A DNA stretch of 6,943 bases from an uncultured Bacteroidota bacterium (GTDB lineage: Bacteria > Bacteroidota > Bacteroidia > NS11-12g > UBA955). Below are positions 1-4,824 of the stretch, in pieces. Under the pieces are notes generated by a model. The model saw only the letters and a list, made by a program, of their open reading frames with translations, did not search any database and was not told the origin of the DNA. A program made the position numbers and the translations under genes. Each line of letters begins with the position of its first letter. Position 1 is the first letter of the stretch. Where the stretch lies: the NCBI GenBank assembly GCA_903879775.1, contig CAIRMY010000110.1, forward strand, positions 1 through 6,943, written 5' to 3'.

Positions 1-1301
1 GGTTTCAAGAAATCAATTTCCTCTGGCCATGTTTTGAAAAAGTTGAATTGAATGATTTGTTCAATTATATATTTTTGAGTTAGTTTAAAATTGTCAATAT
101 TTGTATTCTCTTTTTCTGGGATGATGTTCTCATTGATTTCTTTATGATTGTCTAAAATAAACCTTTCAATTTCAGTAAATAGTTGAACAATACTTGTTTC
201 AATGTCATTGTTTAAATTGAATAATTTGGTTTCTTGAACTGTCATTTCAAGTAATGACGCAAGTATATTATGTTGATTGGTAGGCAAATATTGTTTAAAT
301 ATTTGCAATATAAATTGCTCATTGAATTGGCCTTTATTTGATTGAGCGTAAGCTTGATTGAGCGTTTCAATTAATTGTTCGTATTGCGTAATATTGAGCG
401 AATTTGCAATTTTTAAGGCTGCAAAAAACATCAAAATTTCTATTTTTTGTTTGCTTTTGCTAAGAGATTGATTGGTTGTATTTAGTTGAATGATTTTCTC
501 AATGAAGTCTATGTTAATTAAATTTTTAATTACATCATATTCATTGAAATAGGATGAGAAAATATTGTTTATATCACCAATAGATGATTGATATTCAACT
601 GTTTCTTCTATGCTTTGATTCGGTATTTTGAGCAATTGCTGTACAAAGGTATTTTGTAAATTGGCAATTGTAAGTCCTTGTTGATTTTGATTGTAGACCG
701 ACTGAAAAATGATTTTCAATAGAATGACATCTGGTGATTCGTTTTGGTTCTTTTTTTGAATTTCAATGAAGCTACCCATCCATAAAACGATAAGATTTGG
801 ATGTATTTTTTCAACCAAAATCCAGCTTTTAAATTTTTCGAGAAATTGTTTAGGCAAACCTAATTTAGCAATGAATTCCCAAATGAGCTGCTCGTTGGTT
901 TTAACTAAAGTTAGAATTTCATTGAGCGTTTTTTGATATAAATTAGAATTTGAACTAGATTGATTTTTTAATCTGTCAAATAAATTCTCAATTGTTTGCC
1001 AATTTGAAATTGGTTTTGCTATCGCTGAGGTTTCATTTTGCCCCTTTCGAATCACGTTCTTATCAACTATTTCACTGCGTAATTTGTGTAATAGATCGTC
1101 TAAAAATTGGTTGAAAGAATGAGATTTTGGCAATTCAATCACCAATTCATTGATTACATTTTCGTTGAATTCTCTATGGTCAAATGGCTCAAACGCAGCA
1201 ATGATTGCTTCAACAATGTACCGATGATTATGCTTTAGCCATTGATCATCTACACCTTCGAGAATGATTTCTAATTCATCAATTTTGAGTGTTGATTTCA
1301 T
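1..1301 (-). CDS. Probable contractile injection system tape measure protein (Afp14-like), 3' end cut by window edge
   Basis: The reading frame is open from ATG 1301 to the left edge (433 complete codons), so the protein is C-terminally incomplete here. An in-frame TGA at 1310-1308 lies just upstream, so translation cannot begin earlier; ATG 1301 is the first start and overlaps the end of the preceding baseplate gene by 23 nt. The first ~80 residues (MKSTLKIDELEIILEG, then VINELVIELPKS and a predicted amphipathic helix FNQFLDDLLHKLRSEI) resemble the N-terminus of CIS tape measure proteins, where a helical stretch is followed by an 'I-x-x-L-x-I/L-x-L' strand. The rest is mostly helical, rich in Asn, Gln, Ile and Leu, with no signal peptide or membrane segment. 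In eCIS, the tape measure lies in the tube lumen and sets its length. Position directly after the Afp12-like gene supports the call, as in other eCIS loci where the AAA+ ATPase gene then follows. The family assignment rests on weak motif similarity plus synteny; another structural or assembly protein is possible. Confidence 0.62.
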   Translation of the reverse strand, partial: MKSTLKIDELEIILEGVDDQWLKHNHRYIVEAIIAAFEPFDHREFNENVINELVIELPKSHSFNQFLDDLLHKLRSEIVDKNVIRKGQNETSAIAKPISNWQTIENLFDRLKNQSSSNSNLYQKTLNEILTLVKTNEQLIWEFIAKLGLPKQFLEKFKSWILVEKIHPNLIVLWMGSFIEIQKKNQNESPDVILLKIIFQSVYNQNQQGLTIANLQNTFVQQLLKIPNQSIEETVEYQSSIGDINNIFSSYFNEYDVIKNLINIDFIEKIIQLNTTNQSLSKSKQKIEILMFFAALKIANSLNITQYEQLIETLNQAYAQSNKGQFNEQFILQIFKQYLPTNQHNILASLLEMTVQETKLFNLNNDIETSIVQLFTEIERFILDNHKEINENIIPEKENTNIDNFKLTQKYIIEQIIQFNFFKTWPEEIDFLK

Positions 1302-3816
1302 GAGAATTCATGAGTATTTCTAACAATTGACCTCTAATCACATTTGCATTTGCAGTAAAATTGGGTAGTTTCGAATATTCTTCGTAAAGTGATAAAAATA
1401 TAGATAATTCCTTTGGATTTAACCAATGTGGCTTGATGATTATATGAGCAGGAGTAATGCTATCGAGTAAATTTAAAATACGATCTTTTGATGCTGTATC
1501 CGAGTATTTTTCATGCCAATCTGGGAAACAAATGCTCATTGTAAAGCTGTATGGATCAAATTGATCTTGAAATTGGTAAAACATTGTATCAAAAAATTGA
1601 AAGTCTAAATTTTCAACCTTCAATATTTGTTTTAAATTATGTTGACCTTCTAACGCTTGTTCAATACTTGGATAGTAATATTCTATTTGAGAATATAATT
1701 TTTCTGTTTTTAGAATATTTACAAATTGTTTGGCACCAATTTTTTTAATTTCAAATGAAAACTCATTGTTTGAAATATTTTTCTCAAAGAAATTTAAGAT
1801 TTCGTAAAGTTCAGAAATAGAATAAGTAGCATCGAACTTGAGCAATATGTTAGATTCCAAATAAATGATAACACCAAATACACATTCATCTATGTTGGGA
1901 GTTAACGCGGAATGCTCAATCACACAAAATCCCTCAGAATTATCGTGTAAATCTGCAATTTTCTTGGTTAAATCAGCCAATTCTTCCTCGTTGAGCATTG
2001 CTCCAATTTTAGCAACCGTTTCAGATTTGTTTCCAATTAAAACCAGCTCATTCTCTTCGTTGTAACTATATGCTTTATGGTTCCTACCCCAGTACATAAA
2101 ATCTGGGAAATTTGTATTTATTTTTATATGTGTTCCACTGTCCCTGGTTAACCATTGAGCAATTTTGGGTATCCTTTGTGAGAAAACAAATGTGTCGAAT
2201 TTGGTGTTTAAAATTTTCGATAACAATCCTCTAAAACCAATTTCTGAATTTTGCGTTAAGGCTTGTAAAGGTTCTCCAACAACGTGAATTCTATATAATC
2301 TATTTGTAAGCCAATATTGCAATATTTCTTCGAGCCATGTTGCTTTTTCGAAATTTGTAAGTTGGTCGAAGTATGGAATAATTAGCTTCAAATCAAATCC
2401 CATCAATTGAAGTAAAAACATGTAAGTTTTAATTCTATTTTCAATTGCTTCAGATTCTGTTCTTGAACTCGTATTTACGAGTTCGTGTAAACTCTGTTTT
2501 TGATTTTGGAGGTAATTTTTCCATGCAACAAACCTAGAATGTTTTTCTTTAGGTTTGAGTCCCTCAAATTTATCATTAAAGTCAATCCAAACCCATTCAA
2601 TTCCGGGTATAATGGTTAACATTTCTTTCGCCAAATCGCTAAGGTTTGTTTGACGATTATTGAGAATATGAAATGTTTTTTCTAACTGCGAAATGAATTG
2701 TGAAATGAGTATATCGTAGGTCGACAATATGCCCTTCAACTGGAGAGCTGAGCTATGTGAAGCATCTAATTTTCCAAGAATTTCTTTTTCAAGTTCATAG
2801 ATTTCTGGCATCCCTTTTTGTAAGGAATAGAAATCAGTTAACTTTTCGAATGTTGAATTTTTAGAGCCATTCAGAATTTCATTGTCTAAATTAGGTTTTG
2901 ATTTTTTACGTTTCTTTTTCGCTTCGGAAGCAACCCAATTTCCAATTAAATTCCCATTGTTGAAAATGGTAATTGAGCTATTTGGGTCTAATAATAGTTC
3001 GTATGGGGTGTCGAAATTCAATGTCCATACAAAATCTTGATTTGGATCTTTTATTGAAATATCGATGATGTTTTTTGTAATTTCAACTTGGTTGATTGCA
3101 GCAACTAAATCGGCGGATTGAAGTTGAAGAGATATTTTTTTTGAAAAAGTTGCTACGTCAAAAATGCGTTGTTTAAAGAAATTATTTTCGTGGTTTTTCC
3201 CTTTTAAAAACTCTTTTAATACGTATACGTATCGGTCGAAAGTTGCACTAATATTCTCAATTTCATTTACTTCTAGCGTTAATTGAATTTCAATATTTTT
3301 TTGCGGAGGGAAATGCACAGTTTCAAATTTGGAGCAAATTGGACGCCATGAATTTTTGATAGACTGTATATGTTTTAAAGCATCTTTTTTATTTGTTTCT
3401 TGATCACAAAACACAATCATATCATAAATACCATTGATACAAGGATGTGAAATAGATGGAATATAATAGACTTTGTAAATGCCTTCAAATTCAAGTATTT
3501 TATCTGTAAAGTCTTTAAAAGTAATGAGGGGATTGGTATTTCTCGCTAGTGCAAAATCAAAATACGGGCTATCTTCAAATGCGGTATTGCCCGATGCATC
3601 AATGACATGTTCGGTTTGGTAAGAAATATCGGCAATAGCCAAACACAATTGTTCAAGAATGGTAATACCTGGATCGTGAATATTGTGATCGGTCCACGCC
3701 GTACCACTATATTTTTGAATGAGGGAAATTCCTTTTTCTCTCAGTTCAACGAGATCAAAGTCGGGGTCAATGACTTGATCTGTTTCAATGGCATATTTTT
3801 CCAACTCATCACTCAT
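1279..3816 (-). CDS. Second baseplate J-like wedge protein of a contractile injection system (Afp12-like), 845 aa
   Basis: A complete 845-aa protein starting at ATG 3816, one base after the TAA of the 58-aa gene, and ending at TGA 1279. Residues 41-56 (WTDHNIHDPGITILEQ) match the N-terminal 'W-x-D-H-x-x-x-D-P-G-I-x-x-L-E' signature of J/gp6-type baseplate proteins in the form I recall from Bacteroidota eCIS loci. Residues ~95-185 fit the segment that follows in that family (entry into 'EGIYKVYYIP', then a ferredoxin-like strand/helix section). Residues ~330-390 (SLQKGMPEIYELEKEILGKL, then QLKGILSTYDILISQFISQL) match the family's central 'IQ..FP.IYG...K.LK.YL.FFDQLL' helix region. Residues ~754-820 hold the C-terminal 'DPYSF', 'FPDWHEKY', 'TPAHI' and 'HWLNPKEL..F...YEEY' motifs. 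It should pair with the Afp11-like protein in baseplate wedges around the spike. There is no signal peptide, as expected for a cytoplasmically assembled particle. A Lys/Arg-rich loop at 300-307 is unusual. Baseplate role is firm; the exact Afp12 equivalence is inferred from gene order. Confidence 0.87.
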   Translation of the reverse strand: MSDELEKYAIETDQVIDPDFDLVELREKGISLIQKYSGTAWTDHNIHDPGITILEQLCLAIADISYQTEHVIDASGNTAFEDSPYFDFALARNTNPLITFKDFTDKILEFEGIYKVYYIPSISHPCINGIYDMIVFCDQETNKKDALKHIQSIKNSWRPICSKFETVHFPPQKNIEIQLTLEVNEIENISATFDRYVYVLKEFLKGKNHENNFFKQRIFDVATFSKKISLQLQSADLVAAINQVEITKNIIDISIKDPNQDFVWTLNFDTPYELLLDPNSSITIFNNGNLIGNWVASEAKKKRKKSKPNLDNEILNGSKNSTFEKLTDFYSLQKGMPEIYELEKEILGKLDASHSSALQLKGILSTYDILISQFISQLEKTFHILNNRQTNLSDLAKEMLTIIPGIEWVWIDFNDKFEGLKPKEKHSRFVAWKNYLQNQKQSLHELVNTSSRTESEAIENRIKTYMFLLQLMGFDLKLIIPYFDQLTNFEKATWLEEILQYWLTNRLYRIHVVGEPLQALTQNSEIGFRGLLSKILNTKFDTFVFSQRIPKIAQWLTRDSGTHIKINTNFPDFMYWGRNHKAYSYNEENELVLIGNKSETVAKIGAMLNEEELADLTKKIADLHDNSEGFCVIEHSALTPNIDECVFGVIIYLESNILLKFDATYSISELYEILNFFEKNISNNEFSFEIKKIGAKQFVNILKTEKLYSQIEYYYPSIEQALEGQHNLKQILKVENLDFQFFDTMFYQFQDQFDPYSFTMSICFPDWHEKYSDTASKDRILNLLDSITPAHIIIKPHWLNPKELSIFLSLYEEYSKLPNFTANANVIRGQLLEILMNSHEINTQN

Positions 3817-3817
3817 T

Positions 3818-3994
3818 TTACTTTTTAGAAGTTTCTGGAATTAATTTTTGAGTGTCGGAATTTACCTGGTGTTGTATTTTTTTTATAAGATGATAAACTT
3901 GTTTATATGGCAAATTTGCGAGACCATCTAAAATGAGATTGACTTCTTCAGCTGTGAGATTTAAACTAAGATCTGTATTTTTCTTTATTCCCAT
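3818..3994 (-). CDS. 58-aa helical microprotein of unknown function within the injection-system operon
   Basis: An ATG at 3994-3992 opens 58 codons ending in TAA at 3820-3818. The start lies inside the end of the fibre-like gene (10-nt overlap in another frame), and the stop is one base before the ATG of the 845-aa baseplate gene, so it is probably co-translated with both. The core, residues ~12-45, reads LNLTAEEVNLILDGLANLPY followed by KQVYHLIKKIQHQV. This looks like a short helix, a tight turn at 'NLPY' and a second amphipathic helix. I recall similar 'LT.EE.N.IL.AL.NLP..QVY.LI.KIQ.Q' small proteins beside phage-like and eCIS genes of Bacteroidota, with no assigned function; this is memory, not a search. 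The tail is polar and Lys-rich (ETSKK). It has no signal peptide, membrane segment or metal-binding motif. A minor baseplate component or assembly chaperone is conceivable but unproven. Confidence 0.8.
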   Translation of the reverse strand: MGIKKNTDLSLNLTAEEVNLILDGLANLPYKQVYHLIKKIQHQVNSDTQKLIPETSKK

Positions 3995-4692
3995 AACAAA
4001 GAAACATTGAATTTAATATTTGTTTCGCGAGAGAATGGTCTTAGCGTACGCACTTGAAGGGCATAGTTAAAGTATTCACCAAACCAACGAAATTCAATTC
4101 TGTTTCTCGACCGACCGAAATAATTTTGAGTTTGATTGATTCCATCTTTACTTTTGCCGTAAGTACAAACACAAATTGCATGTGTTATAGCATGGGCTCC
4201 TTTTTCACCGCAAGAAGAAATAACTTCAAATGCTGAATAGTTGGAAAGATTGTCTACAATGTTGTGCCATTGACCATCGGCAGGGACTTCGCCAAATTGG
4301 TAATAACCAATTCGACCGTGTGAACCAATAATTCCATTCACATCTAAAGCATGCAGAGGTTTTTCTACCCCAACACCAACTTTACCGTCTTTACTCAGCG
4401 TAAGTGTGGCATTTTCGTTTTGAGAATGTTTAAACTTTAGATGGCTGTCGTTATTCTCGTCATCGTCTAATTCAATTCTCCAAAATGCATCTGTGTCGTC
4501 GATGTTTTGTTTGAAAGTAATTAACGCTCTTGTGTGTTTAGATTCAAGCGTTAAACCATCATCTTCATTTACAACTATTGCATCATCTACATGATTCAAA
4601 GTAGAATCAATAAAGTCTTGAAAGTCTTCCTCTTTTGGAATTCTGCCTTTAATGAAATAGTTCTTAAGTTCTGATCGTCTACGTGAACCCAT
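3985..4692 (-). CDS. Fibre-like protein of the injection system, candidate target-recognition element (235 aa)
   Basis: I choose ATG 4692. It gives the N-terminus MGSRRRSELKNYFIKGRIPK, and the 'LKNYF.KG.IP.E.DF.DFIDS..N..DD' pattern (residues ~9-37) is a common opening for fibre-like proteins of Bacteroidota tail-like systems. An alternative TTG at 4743 would add 17 basic residues unlike this family and sits in an arm of an inverted repeat. Residues ~42-100 are strand-rich (GLTLESKH, ALITFKQN, LKFKHSQNENATLTLS). Residues 101-120 (KDGKVGVGVEKPLHALDVNG) are the 'G.VGIGT..P...LDVNG' motif common in phage tail fibres and adhesins. Residues ~133-235 form a C-terminal domain with VPADGQWHNIV, FEVISSCG, HAITHAICVC, RNRIEFRWFGE and a final strand ending in Trp-Glu (FNVSLLWE). 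This domain may be the receptor-binding tip. Three Cys lie at 161, 174 and 176. There is no endosialidase-type intramolecular chaperone. The gene sits between the two baseplate genes and overlaps the next gene by 10 nt. Structural/fibre role is likely; ligand unknown. Confidence 0.75.
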   Translation of the reverse strand: MGSRRRSELKNYFIKGRIPKEEDFQDFIDSTLNHVDDAIVVNEDDGLTLESKHTRALITFKQNIDDTDAFWRIELDDDENNDSHLKFKHSQNENATLTLSKDGKVGVGVEKPLHALDVNGIIGSHGRIGYYQFGEVPADGQWHNIVDNLSNYSAFEVISSCGEKGAHAITHAICVCTYGKSKDGINQTQNYFGRSRNRIEFRWFGEYFNYALQVRTLRPFSRETNIKFNVSLLWE

Positions 4693-4724
4693 AATTCTTG
4701 TAAATTTATGTACAAAAGTCCGAT

Positions 4725-4747
4725 TTTTTTGCAGTAAACGCAAAAAA
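4725..4747. repeat. Short inverted repeat in the fibre gene leader
   Basis: The plus strand reads TTTTTTGC, seven-base spacer AGTAAAC, then GCAAAAAA: a perfect 8-bp stem containing only two G-C pairs. It lies 33-55 nt upstream of the fibre ATG. In the transcript it could form a weak hairpin in the 5' leader; the minus-strand copy is not followed by a U run, so it is not a typical intrinsic terminator. It may equally be chance pairing of A and T runs. Confidence 0.4.
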
Positions 4748-4802
4748 TATTGATTGAGTATAAAAAAAAATAAATTTTGGGCTAAATAATCGTGGAAATT
4801 AG

Positions 4803-4810
4803 CAAATCTA
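4803..4810 (-). promoter_or_regulatory. Candidate Bacteroidota -7 element (TAGATTTG) upstream of the fibre-like gene
   Basis: On the minus strand this reads TAGATTTG, an exact match to the Bacteroidota housekeeping -7 consensus TAnnTTTG. It lies ~110 nt upstream of the fibre ATG at 4692. No clear TTG/TTTG -33 box is found about 19-21 bases upstream, where the end of the Afp11-like gene lies, so the element is weak and may be chance in AT-rich DNA. If active, it would let the fibre and downstream genes be expressed apart from the upstream part of the operon. Confidence 0.25.
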
Positions 4811-4824
4811 TGAAAGGAAATTTA

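Larger units (their letters stand above)
4693..4824 (-). other. Only substantial intergenic gap: leader of the fibre-like gene
   Basis: This 132-bp, very AT-rich spacer separates the Afp11-like stop from the fibre ATG, while every other junction in the window overlaps or is 1 nt. It contains the TAnnTTTG candidate (4803-4810), two direct GGAAATT copies, a run of nine A on the plus strand (4762-4770, read as T on the transcript sense strand) and an inverted repeat at 4725-4747. I see no GC-rich hairpin followed by a T run, so there is no convincing terminator after the Afp11-like gene. No open frame of its own is credible. Confidence 0.7.

Noticed and set aside
340..400. Repeated TTGAGCG words in the tape measure gene
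   Set aside because: They are irregularly spaced and explained by recurring Leu-Asn codon pairs (CTC AAT) in a Leu/Asn-rich protein, not by a structured repeat.
1551..1748. Plus-strand open frame of 65 codons
   Set aside because: It lies entirely opposite the Afp12-like gene, whose frame shows clear family motifs; no recognisable domain and biased only by the AT-rich complement.
1865..2065. Plus-strand open frame of 66 codons
   Set aside because: Antisense shadow of the 845-aa baseplate gene, with no start context or family resemblance.
3607..3828. Plus-strand open frame of 73 codons
   Set aside because: It is antisense to the conserved HDPGITILEQ region of the baseplate gene, whose conservation explains the open complement.
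4054..4236. Plus-strand open frame of 60 codons
   Set aside because: Antisense to the fibre C-terminal domain; no independent support.
4741..4743. TTG as the start of the fibre-like protein
   Set aside because: The added 17 residues are basic and unlike the family opening, which begins naturally at ATG 4692; the TTG also lies in the inverted repeat.
4762..4770. T run on the minus strand as a terminator after the Afp11-like gene
   Set aside because: No stable GC-containing hairpin precedes it; it is more likely part of an AT-rich spacer.
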